Shown here piece after piece: positions 17,877 to 26,221 of a stretch of 64,000 nt of DNA. The notes beneath the pieces are model-generated. The model searched no databases, was not told the DNA's origin, and worked only from the letters and a program-made list of their open reading frames with translations. Position 1 is the first letter of the stretch; the number at the start of each line of letters is the position of its first letter. The stretch is from E44-bin89 sp034409565 (lineage in GTDB: Bacteria > Chloroflexota > Dehalococcoidia > Dehalococcoidales > RBG-16-60-22): positions 1 through 64,000 of the forward strand of contig DAOUMS010000015.1 in assembly GCA_034409565.1 (NCBI GenBank), given 5' to 3'. The position numbers and the translations under genes were made by a program.

Positions 17877-19802
17877 ATGAAATTCAGTGAGATAAGAAAG
17901 CGGGCGGCAGCCGAGTGGGAGGCGCTAAAGCACAGCGATAAACCACACATACTGCTCGGCAGTGCCACCTGCGGTCGAGCGGCCGGGGCCGGGCCGGTGC
18001 TGGAATCAATCAAAGAAGCTCTGGCCGGGCACAAGCTGGATGCCATCATTACCCAGGTCGGCTGCATCGGCCTCTGCTACGCCGAGCCGCTGGTGGACAT
18101 AGTCAAGCCGGGACGCCCTCGGATTTGCTATCACAGCGTCACGCCGGAAATCGCCGCCCAGCTCATTGCAGATTACCTCGTTAATGACAACCCGCGCCCT
18201 GACCTGGCGCTGGGCACGCTGGGCGACGGCGCCATCGATGGCATCCCGAGGCTTTTTGACCTGCCCATGCTCAAACCACAGGTGCGGATTGCGCTGCGCA
18301 ACTGCGGGATTATCGACCCGGAAAATATCAACCAGTACCTCGCCAACGATGGCTACCGCGGACTGGAAAAGGCGCTGGACATGCCGCCGGAAGCGGTGAT
18401 TGAGGAGGTAAAGAAATCGGGGCTGCGCGGCCGGGGCGGGGCTGGCTTTCCCACCGGCCTCAAGTGGGGGTTCTGCCGCAAGTCTCCGGGAACGGTGAAA
18501 TATATCATCTGCAACGCTGACGAAGGCGACCCCGGGGCGTTCATGGACCGCTCCCTCCTTGAGGGAGACCCGCACGCCGTTCTGGAAGGGATGCTTATCG
18601 GGGCGTATGCTATCGGGGCGCCCGAGGGCTATACGTACATTCGCGCCGAATACCCCCTGGCCATACAGCGCCTGAGGCTGGCCCTGAAACAGATGGAACA
18701 GTATGGACTGCTGGGGGACAACATCCTCAATTCTGATTTCAGCTTTCATCTTAAAATCAAAGAAGGCGCCGGCGCGTTTGTCTGCGGCGAAGAGACGGCC
18801 ATGATGGCCTCGATTGAGGGCAAACGCGGTATGCCCCGCTCCCGTCCCCCCTTCCCGGCCCAGTCCGGCCTCTGGGGCAAGCCGACCAACATCAACAACG
18901 TGGAGACGTGGGCCAATGTCTCGGCAATCATGCAGCAAAGTGCCGACTGGTATGCCAGCTACGGTACGGAGAAGAGCAAAGGTACCAAAACCTTTGCGCT
19001 GGCGGGCAAGATAAACCGCACCGGTCTCATCGAGGTGCCGATGGGTATTACCCTGGAGAAAATTGTCCACGAAATCGGCGGTGGCATTCCGGGCGGTAAA
19101 AAATTCAAGGCCATCCAGACCGGTGGCCCATCCGGCGGCTGCCTACCGGCCAGTCAGTTAAACCTGCCCGTTGATTACGAGTCGCTGACCGCCGCCGGCT
19201 CAATTATGGGGTCGGGCGGCATGGTGGTCATCGATGAAGATACCTGCATCGTCGATATGGCGCGCTACTTCCTGACATTCACACAGACGGAGTCCTGCGG
19301 TAAATGTGTGCCCTGCCGGCTGGGCACAAAGCAGATGCTCGATATGCTGGAAAACATCTGCCACGGCAAGGGAAGGCCCGAGGATATTGACCTGCTCCTC
19401 GAGCTGAGCCAGCAGGTCAAGGCCGGCTCCCTCTGTGCCCTGGGGGGAACAGCGCCCAATCCGGTACTGACCACGCTCCGTTACTTCCACGAAGAATATG
19501 AAGCCCACATCAGGGAAAAACGGTGCCCCGCCCTCGCCTGTCCGGAGCTGGTCGCCTATTATATTCTCCCGGATAAGTGCCAGGGCTGTGGTATCTGCCT
19601 CAGGAACTGCCCGGCCGAGGCTATTGCCGGGGATAAAAAAATGGTCCACGTGATTGACCAGGAGAAATGCATCAAGTGCGGCACCTGCCTTGACCTGTGC
19701 CCCGAGAGGTTCGGGGCGGTGGTCAAAGTTTCCGGCGAAGAAATCGAGGTGCCCGGGGAGCCTGTCCCGATAACGGCACCCAAGCCAAAAACCAGAGAGT
19801 GA
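17877..19802 (+). CDS. NuoF-like NAD(P)H/FMN subunit of the formate dehydrogenase complex
   Basis: A 641-residue diaphorase subunit of HydB/NuoF type. Domain order: an N-terminal thioredoxin-like [2Fe-2S] domain (Cys32, Cys63, Cys67 and neighbours); the NuoF core with the NADH/FMN loop GRGGAG at residues 185-190; the ESCGKCVPCRLG [4Fe-4S] motif; and a C-terminal two-[4Fe-4S] ferredoxin domain (CQGCGICLRNCP and CIKCGTCLDLCP). This extended form is the one found in multimeric, often electron-bifurcating, hydrogenases and formate dehydrogenases. It probably oxidises or reduces NAD(H) and feeds the chain leading to FdhF. A shorter paralogue is at 55485-56681. Confidence 0.92.
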   Translation: MKFSEIRKRAAAEWEALKHSDKPHILLGSATCGRAAGAGPVLESIKEALAGHKLDAIITQVGCIGLCYAEPLVDIVKPGRPRICYHSVTPEIAAQLIADYLVNDNPRPDLALGTLGDGAIDGIPRLFDLPMLKPQVRIALRNCGIIDPENINQYLANDGYRGLEKALDMPPEAVIEEVKKSGLRGRGGAGFPTGLKWGFCRKSPGTVKYIICNADEGDPGAFMDRSLLEGDPHAVLEGMLIGAYAIGAPEGYTYIRAEYPLAIQRLRLALKQMEQYGLLGDNILNSDFSFHLKIKEGAGAFVCGEETAMMASIEGKRGMPRSRPPFPAQSGLWGKPTNINNVETWANVSAIMQQSADWYASYGTEKSKGTKTFALAGKINRTGLIEVPMGITLEKIVHEIGGGIPGGKKFKAIQTGGPSGGCLPASQLNLPVDYESLTAAGSIMGSGGMVVIDEDTCIVDMARYFLTFTQTESCGKCVPCRLGTKQMLDMLENICHGKGRPEDIDLLLELSQQVKAGSLCALGGTAPNPVLTTLRYFHEEYEAHIREKRCPALACPELVAYYILPDKCQGCGICLRNCPAEAIAGDKKMVHVIDQEKCIKCGTCLDLCPERFGAVVKVSGEEIEVPGEPVPITAPKPKTRE

Positions 19803-19809
19803 TGGAAAG

Positions 19810-22020
19810 ATGATTAAATTAAACATTGATGGTCAAACAATCGAAGCCGAAGAGGAGACGACCGTCCTGGAGGCAGCGACAAGGGCGGGAATTTATATCC
19901 CGGCCATCTGCGCTCATCCCATGCTCACCCCCGATGGCTCCTGCCGGCTGTGCCTGGTGGAAATCGAAGGAGTAAAGGAACCGGTCACTGCCTGCAACAC
20001 CAGAGTCGCCGCAGGCATGGTGGTGCATACGGATACGCCTCAGGTCAGGGAGGAGCAAACGGAAGCGCTTAAAAAACTCCTCGCCCATCACCCCTGTGAA
20101 TGCCTTATCTGCGAGCGGCGCGACCGCTGCGGGCCGTATGATATCTGCCTGCGCAACGTGTCGGTGACCCAGCGCTGCGTCCTCTGCCCCTACAACGGCC
20201 AGTGCGAGTTGCAGCAGGTCGTTGATTACATAGGACTGGAGGGAGAGGCAGTCACCTGGCAGTACCGTGATTTACCTGTTGACCGCGACAACCCCCTCTT
20301 CGAAAGAGATTACAACCTGTGCGTCAGCTGTTCCCGCTGCGTGAACGCCTGCAAAGAGGTACGGGGCATTGAGGCCATCAAGATGGCCGACCATGATGGC
20401 GACCGCTGGCCGGAGCCGGCAGATGGCAAATCGCTGCTCACCTCCGGGTGCAAGTACTGCTGCGCCTGCGTTGAAGTCTGCCCCACCGGGGCACTGGTGG
20501 ACAAGATAGCCAAATGGCGTCCGGAGATAGACCGCGAGGAGCTGACCAATCCGTGTAGCTATGCCTGTCCCGCCCATATTGATGTCCCCCGCTACGTCCG
20601 ACTCTGCGGCGAGGGACGCTTTGCCGAGGCACTGGCGGTCATCAGGGAAAAAGTGCCCTTCCCCAGCGTACTGGGAAGGGTCTGCATCCACCCCTGCGAA
20701 CAGGCCTGCCGCCGTGAAGCCCTGAACGAGCCCATCGCCATAAAGTTCCTCAAGTGGGCGGCGGCGGAGCACGATGATAAAAAGTGGCAGCAACAGGCCA
20801 AGAAAATGCCACCGACCGGCAAAAAGGTGGCCGTCATCGGGTCGGGACCAGCGGGGTTAACTGCCGGCTACTACCTGGCCAAGCAGGGGCATGCGGTCAC
20901 CGTTTTTGAGGCTCTCCCCGAGCCCGGCGGCATGATGCGTGTCGGCATCCCCGACTACCGCCTGCCGCCGCCAAAGCTCAACGCTGAAATCGACGTTATC
21001 CGGAAGGTCGGCGTTGAGATAAAGTTGAACACCAGAGTGGAGTCCATTGACGACTTATTTTCTCAGGGCTATGACGCTGTCTTCGCTGCGCCCGGGGCAC
21101 ATCAGGGCATGAAGATGGGCGTGGCTGGCGAGGACACTCAGGGTGTCTTTGACGGTGCTACCTTCCTGCGGGAGGTCAACCTGGGACGGAAGATTGACAC
21201 CGGGGCCCGGGTCGCTGTCATCGGCGGCGGGAACGTGGCCATTGATGCGGCACGGGTCTCCCTGCGCACCGGTGCCAGGAAAGTGACCATTGTCTACCGC
21301 CGTACCCGGGCGGAAATGCCAGCCAGTCCGGAGGAGGTCGAAGCCGCCCTGGAAGAGGGCATTGAAATCATGTTCCTCGCCGCGCCGGTACACATTGAAC
21401 GAGCGGGCAGTATTTTGAAGCTGACATGCACCCGCATGGAACTCGGTGAGCCTGACGCCAGCGGGCGCCGTAGGCCCGTCCCCATCAGGGGCAGCGAGTT
21501 CACCACCGAGTTCGACTCCATTATTGCGGCCATCGGCCAAACGCCGGATATTCCCCAGGGTTTCAAACTCGAGCTGGGGCGGGGCAACACCATTCAGGCC
21601 AGGTCGGATAGTCTGGCTACCAGTGTTAAAGGGGTCTGGGCGGGGGGTGATGCCGTCAGCGGCCCGGCTTCGGTTATCGAGGCCATCGCCGCCGGCCGGA
21701 AAGCAGCCTCTGCCATTGATAGGTATCTTGGTGGCAGCGGAGACATCAACGAGGTGCTGGCACCGCCGAGTGAGCTCAGTCCCTGCGTGGGTAAAGATGA
21801 GGGCTTCGCCGAATGGCCGCGGGCGGTTATGCCCGCGCTGCCCGCAGAGAAGAGAGTTAGCAACTTTGCGGAAGTCGAGCTTGGCCTCAATGATGAAGCA
21901 GCGGCCAAAGAAGGCAGGCGCTGCCTGCAGTGCGCCGTGCGCTGTATTATTACCTCACCACAAATGCCACCCAAACAGGGAAAGAGCAGATATCGAAAAC
22001 AGGAAAGCGTAGTCGCGTGA
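19810..22020 (+). CDS. NuoG/GltD fusion: Fe-S and FAD-NAD(P)H subunit of the formate dehydrogenase complex
   Basis: A 736-residue fusion. Residues 1-80 form a [2Fe-2S] domain (Cys34, Cys45, Cys48, Cys62). Residues 93-135 form a NuoG-type His/Cys segment enlarged by about 25 residues with extra cysteines (96, 98, 101, 107, 113, 123, 126, 132). Two [4Fe-4S] motifs follow (171-181 and 214-224). From about 249 onward comes a GltD/NfnB-like part: cysteines 249-300, the FAD loop GSGPAG at 344-349 and the NAD(P) loop GGGNVA at 472-477. The C-terminus has a CLQC pair. Its stop overlaps the fdhF ATG (TGATG), giving coupling. With the NuoF-like subunit it provides a second nucleotide-binding flavin site, suggesting NADP(H) use or flavin-based bifurcation; this is inference. 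Confidence 0.88.
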   Translation: MIKLNIDGQTIEAEEETTVLEAATRAGIYIPAICAHPMLTPDGSCRLCLVEIEGVKEPVTACNTRVAAGMVVHTDTPQVREEQTEALKKLLAHHPCECLICERRDRCGPYDICLRNVSVTQRCVLCPYNGQCELQQVVDYIGLEGEAVTWQYRDLPVDRDNPLFERDYNLCVSCSRCVNACKEVRGIEAIKMADHDGDRWPEPADGKSLLTSGCKYCCACVEVCPTGALVDKIAKWRPEIDREELTNPCSYACPAHIDVPRYVRLCGEGRFAEALAVIREKVPFPSVLGRVCIHPCEQACRREALNEPIAIKFLKWAAAEHDDKKWQQQAKKMPPTGKKVAVIGSGPAGLTAGYYLAKQGHAVTVFEALPEPGGMMRVGIPDYRLPPPKLNAEIDVIRKVGVEIKLNTRVESIDDLFSQGYDAVFAAPGAHQGMKMGVAGEDTQGVFDGATFLREVNLGRKIDTGARVAVIGGGNVAIDAARVSLRTGARKVTIVYRRTRAEMPASPEEVEAALEEGIEIMFLAAPVHIERAGSILKLTCTRMELGEPDASGRRRPVPIRGSEFTTEFDSIIAAIGQTPDIPQGFKLELGRGNTIQARSDSLATSVKGVWAGGDAVSGPASVIEAIAAGRKAASAIDRYLGGSGDINEVLAPPSELSPCVGKDEGFAEWPRAVMPALPAEKRVSNFAEVELGLNDEAAAKEGRRCLQCAVRCIITSPQMPPKQGKSRYRKQESVVA

Positions 22021-24764
22021 TGACCGAAAAAATCAGGCTGACCATAAACGGTGTCAGCGTCAGGGTGAATAAGGGGGCCACCGTGCTGGAGGCAGCCCAG
22101 GCGGCCGGCATATATATCCCCACCCTCTGTGCCGACCCGGACCTGGAGCCATACGGCTCCTGCCGTCTCTGCGTGGTGGAAATTGAGGGGATGCGCGGCC
22201 TGCCCACCGCCTGCACCACCCCGGCTACTGACGGAATGGTGGTGCACACGGAAACGCCCGCCGCCAACGAGGTGCGCCGCACCGCCATTGAATTACTGCT
22301 TGCCGACCACCCTGTGGACTGCCTTACCTGCCCCAAGAACCAGCGGTGCGAACTACAGAAGGTCGCGGCCTATCTCGGCATCAGCGAGCGGCGTTTCCCG
22401 CACACCGACCGCACCTTCGAGGTAGACACCAGCAATCCTTTCTTTGAGCTCGACCGGAACTACTGTATCCTCTGCGCACGCTGCGTGCGCACCTGCCAGG
22501 AGGTAACCGGCGTCGGCGCCATTGACCTTGCCTATCGCGGCTATCAGGCCCGGGTGGCGGCTTTCGGCGATAAGCCCATGATGGAATCAATCTGCAAGTC
22601 CTGTGGCGAGTGTGTCGAGCGCTGTCCGGTGGGTGCCCTAAGACCAAAGGTTAACCTCCAGCCCGCCTATGAGGTGAAGACCACCTGCCCTTATTGCGGC
22701 GTTGGCTGCCAGATGTACCTCGGTGTGAGAGATGGCCAGGTCATGCGTGTCCGCGGGGACAGGGAGAATGAGGTGAATCGTGGCCGACTCTGCGTCAAGG
22801 GTCGCTATGGCGCCACCGAGTTTGTGCACCACCCCGACCGCCTGAGCAATCCAATGGTAAAGCGGGACGGGGAATTCAGTGAGGCGACCTGGGACGAGGC
22901 CCTCGATGAAGTAGCGGCCAGGCTGGGAAAGTATAAACCGGAAGAGGTCGCCATCGTCTCCTCGGCCAAGTGCACCAACGAGGAAAACTATCTTCTTCAG
23001 AAGCTCGGCCGGGCGGTCATTGGCACCCATAACATCGACCACTGTGCCCGCCTCTGACATTCCCCCACGGTGGCCGGTCTGGTCACCACCTTCGGCAGCG
23101 GGGCAATGACCAACGCCATCGGCGATATCAAAGATGCCGCCTGTATTTTCGCCATCGGCACCAACACCACCGAAGCCCACCCGGTCATTGGTTTTGAAAT
23201 CAAGAGCGCGGTGCGCCGGGGAACGAAACTCATTGTGGCCAACCCCAGGGAAATCGAGCTGGTGCGCCACGCCGATATCTGGCTGCGGCACCACCCCGGC
23301 AGCGACGTTGCCCTGCTGATGGGCATGTGCCGTGTCATCGTCGATGAGGGCCTGCTGGACAAGGCCTTTATCAGCGAGCGCGGTGAGAACTTCGATGCTT
23401 TTCAGGCATCCCTGCGGAATTTTGACCTGAATATGGTGGCAAAAATCACCGGCGTACCCGGGGACAAAATAGTCCAGGCAGCCCGGATGTACGCCACCAA
23501 CAGTCCCGCCGCACTTTTCTACGCCATGGGCATCACCCAGCATTCCCATGGCACGGATAACGTCATCGCCACGGCCAACCTGGCCATGCTCACCGGGAAT
23601 ATCGGCAAGCCGGGAAGCGGGGTCAATCCGCTGCGTGGCCAGAACAACGTCCAGGGTGCCTGCGATATGGGCGCGCTGCCCAACGTCTATCCCGGATACC
23701 AGGCCGTGACCAGCGAAGCGGTGAAGGCAAAATTTGAGGCGGACTGGGGCGGCTCGTTGCCGCCGTCCAAACCGGGGCTTACCGTCACCGAGATGTTCGA
23801 GGCTGCACACAACGGCCAGGTCAAGGCGATGTATGTCATGGGCGAGAACCCGGTGCTGACCGAGCCGGAAGCCAAACACGCCATCGAAGCACTGCAGCGA
23901 CTGGAACTGCTCATCGTGCAGGACTTCTTCCTCACCGAAACGGCACGGCTGGCGCATATTGTGCTGCCCTCGACCACTTTCGCCGAGAAAGAAGGCACCT
24001 TCAGTAACACCGAGCGCAGGGTACAGCTACTGAGAAAGGCCATCGAACCGGTGGGTAACTCCAGACCGGACTGGTGGATTATCGGACAGGTCGGCCAGCG
24101 CCTGGGCGGCAAAGGCTTTAATTTCACCAGACCGTCCCAGATTATGGATGAGATTGCCCGCCTGACGCCGAGCTATGGAGGCATATCCTATCGTCGACTG
24201 GAAAAAGGCGGTTTGCAGTGGCCCTGCCCCACCAGAGAGCACCCGGGAACGCCTATCCTCCACACCGAGAAATTCACCCGCGGCAAGGGACAGTTCGTCC
24301 CTCTGGAGTACCGGCCGCCAGTGGAGTCGCCTGATGAAGACTACCCGCTGGTGCTGACCACCGGGCGCAGTCTGTTCCACTTCCACACCGGTACCATGAG
24401 CCGAAAGGTAAAAGGGCTGAACACGTTCCGCAACGAGGAACTGGTGGAAATAAACCCCCGGGACGCCGCCGCCTTCGGCATTGCTGACGGTGAAACCGTG
24501 CGGGTGGTCTCCCGCCGCGGCGAGGTCACCGCCCGGGCCAAAATCACCGAGGCTTCCCCGGCGGGCGTTGTCTTCATGACCTTCCATTTTGCCGAGAGTC
24601 CCACCAACCAGCTGACCATACCAGCACTGGACCCCGTGGCCAAGATACCGGAGTTCAAGGTCTGCGCCGTCAGACTGGAGAGGGCCACCTCCCCCCAGAA
24701 AGCAAAAGACCCGCCGCTAAAACAGATTCCCCGGCAGGAATTCCGTTCTCCTTTCGTGGTATGA
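22020..24764 (+). CDS. fdhF: Formate dehydrogenase catalytic subunit, selenocysteine-containing
   Basis: A molybdenum or tungsten bis-MGD formate dehydrogenase/CO2 reductase of 914 residues when UGA at 23055-23057 is read as selenocysteine 346. The frame is identical on both sides of the UGA, and the residues around it (HCARL-U-HSPTVAGL) match the FdhF active site. N-terminal to this are a [2Fe-2S] domain (Cys37, Cys48, Cys51, Cys65), a NuoG-like HPVDCLTC segment, two [4Fe-4S] clusters and the CPYCGVGC cluster of the molybdopterin domain; the C-terminal part has the molybdopterin-dinucleotide-binding TTGRSLFHFHTG segment. The start at 22020 overlaps the previous stop. It reduces CO2 to formate for Fhs, or works in reverse. 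Naive gene callers will split it in two. Confidence 0.95.
23055..23087 (+). promoter_or_regulatory. Selenocysteine UGA codon and bacterial SECIS hairpin
   Basis: The in-frame UGA is at 23055-23057. Eleven bases later a 7-bp stem (GGTGGCC at 23069-23075 with GGTCACC at 23081-23087, one G-U pair) closes a five-base loop GGTCT (23076-23080). Spacing and loop agree with the Escherichia coli fdhF element, whose loop also carries GGUCU for SelB binding. The hairpin lies inside the coding sequence and encodes the conserved VAGLV residues. Confidence 0.88.
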
Positions 24765-24860
24765 TACATATACGATAACAACCTCACAGAACACGGCTTT
24801 TACCACAGAAAGGAAATCGCCATCAGAAAAAAACTCAGCCCGCGTACCATCTTTGGTGGA

Positions 24861-26015
24861 GTGCTGCCTCTTTTTGTACTGGCACATATGTCCCATCATC
24901 TGGTAACCGCTCTGCCGGTGCCACTCCTGCCCTATATCCGCGATGAATTTGCTCTTGATTACACCCGCGCCGGATTTATCATATCTGCGTTCAGCGTGAT
25001 TTACGGCGTCAGCCAGCTGCCGGCGGGATGGCTGGCGGACCGTTATGGGTCCCGCATCCTGCTCACCATCGGCATCGCCGGAGTAGGAGTAACCGGACTA
25101 TTGGTCGGCATATCACCCAACTATGTTGTACTGCTTGTCGGCCTGGCGCTGATGGGCATACTGGGTGGCGGCTACCACCCCGCCTCCGCTAACATGATAT
25201 CGGACTCAGTGGCACCGAGGACCCGCGGCCGGGCACTCGGCTTTCACATGATTGGTGGCAGTATCAGCTACTTCCTGGCACCGCTCGTCGCCGCTGGCAT
25301 TGCCGTCGCCTGGGGCTGGCGTGGCCCTTTCATCGTACTGGCCATTCCCAGCATCATAATCGGCATCATGCTCCACATCATACTGGAAAAACGCATGCTA
25401 CAGCATAAAGCGGCGGCTCAGGACACCAGCGCCACCACTGAAGCACCAGCTGCCCCCGGCTATCTGCGCCGCCTGATAACCGTGACCGCATTGAGCTCCT
25501 TCATCCAGGCACTGCTGATGTCCATCGTTTCCTTTGTCCCGCTTTTCCTGGTTGATACTTTTAACACGGGCAAAGAACTGGCGGCGGCTTCAATATCCCT
25601 AGTATATTTCATGGGGCTCTGGGCAGGGCCACTCGGCGGCTACCTCTCGGACCGCCTTGGCCGGATAGCGATGATTATAGCCCTGTGTGTAGTGGCCAGC
25701 GTCATGATTTACTGTCTTGACATCGTACCCTACGGATTCGGTACCGCTGCCGTACTGGTTGTTATCGGTATTACCCTTTACTTCAACACCACCGGGGCAC
25801 AGGCATACATCGTTGACCAAGCATCAGCCAAAAATCGCTCCACAGTGCTCGGCTTCTTCTTCTTTGGTAATATGGAAGGCACCGGCGTACTGACACCATT
25901 ACTGGGTTACCTGATTGACCATTTTGGCTTCCATATGAGCTTCATGTACAGCAGTGCCGCCATTTTGACCGTACTTGTTATCTGTTCTGTAATCCTGCGG
26001 CTAGGCCGGAAATAG
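24861..26015 (+). CDS. Major facilitator superfamily transporter
   Basis: A 12-helix MFS permease of at least 384 residues, with a GWLADRYGSR loop between helices 2 and 3 and a matching GGYLSDRLGR in the second half. The GTG at 24861 falls inside the first membrane helix. The frame stays open upstream to a codon ATC at 24822, preceded by AAAGGA at a good distance, and would add a normal basic N-terminus (IRKKLSPRT). The true start is therefore probably the non-standard ATC at 24822. It lies 96 bases after fdhF on the same strand; export or import of a small organic acid such as formate is plausible but unproven. Confidence 0.8.
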   Translation: MLPLFVLAHMSHHLVTALPVPLLPYIRDEFALDYTRAGFIISAFSVIYGVSQLPAGWLADRYGSRILLTIGIAGVGVTGLLVGISPNYVVLLVGLALMGILGGGYHPASANMISDSVAPRTRGRALGFHMIGGSISYFLAPLVAAGIAVAWGWRGPFIVLAIPSIIIGIMLHIILEKRMLQHKAAAQDTSATTEAPAAPGYLRRLITVTALSSFIQALLMSIVSFVPLFLVDTFNTGKELAAASISLVYFMGLWAGPLGGYLSDRLGRIAMIIALCVVASVMIYCLDIVPYGFGTAAVLVVIGITLYFNTTGAQAYIVDQASAKNRSTVLGFFFFGNMEGTGVLTPLLGYLIDHFGFHMSFMYSSAAILTVLVICSVILRLGRK

Positions 26016-26077
26016 CCGGTCTGAGGCCTGGACTTAAGTACTCGCCCCAAAGGTACCAATTCACTATGTTTTCCCTG

Positions 26078-26106
26078 TTGATTTGTGGCCTTGAAATATG
26101 TATTAT
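26078..26106 (+). promoter_or_regulatory. Putative promoter of the CARDB surface protein
   Basis: TTGATT (26078-26083), a 17-base spacer and TATTAT (26101-26106) lie about 115 bases before the ATG at 26222. Together with the change of function this suggests separate transcription from the formate dehydrogenase operon. Confidence 0.45.
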
Positions 26107-26221
26107 GTAAACAGATTGTAACAGTTGTAGTTTACAGCAGATATTATTAAGTGTGGGAGGATGGGTAGTCGTTAAGCATACAAGCCAGATTCACCCCGGT
26201 GGCACCCGCGACAAAGCAGCC

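Noticed and set aside
18006..19070. Minus-strand open frame of 354 codons opposite the NuoF-like gene
   Set aside because: Antisense shadow of a well-conserved coding region; no start signal and no homology pattern.
22638..23957. Long minus-strand open frame (439 codons) opposite fdhF
   Set aside because: It mirrors codon bias of the selenoprotein gene, has no ribosome site and encodes His/Gly-rich sequence without any family signature.
22020..24764. Formate dehydrogenase as a pseudogene or two genes
   Set aside because: The UGA coincides with the conserved Sec/Cys site, the frame is unchanged across it and a SECIS hairpin follows at the right distance.
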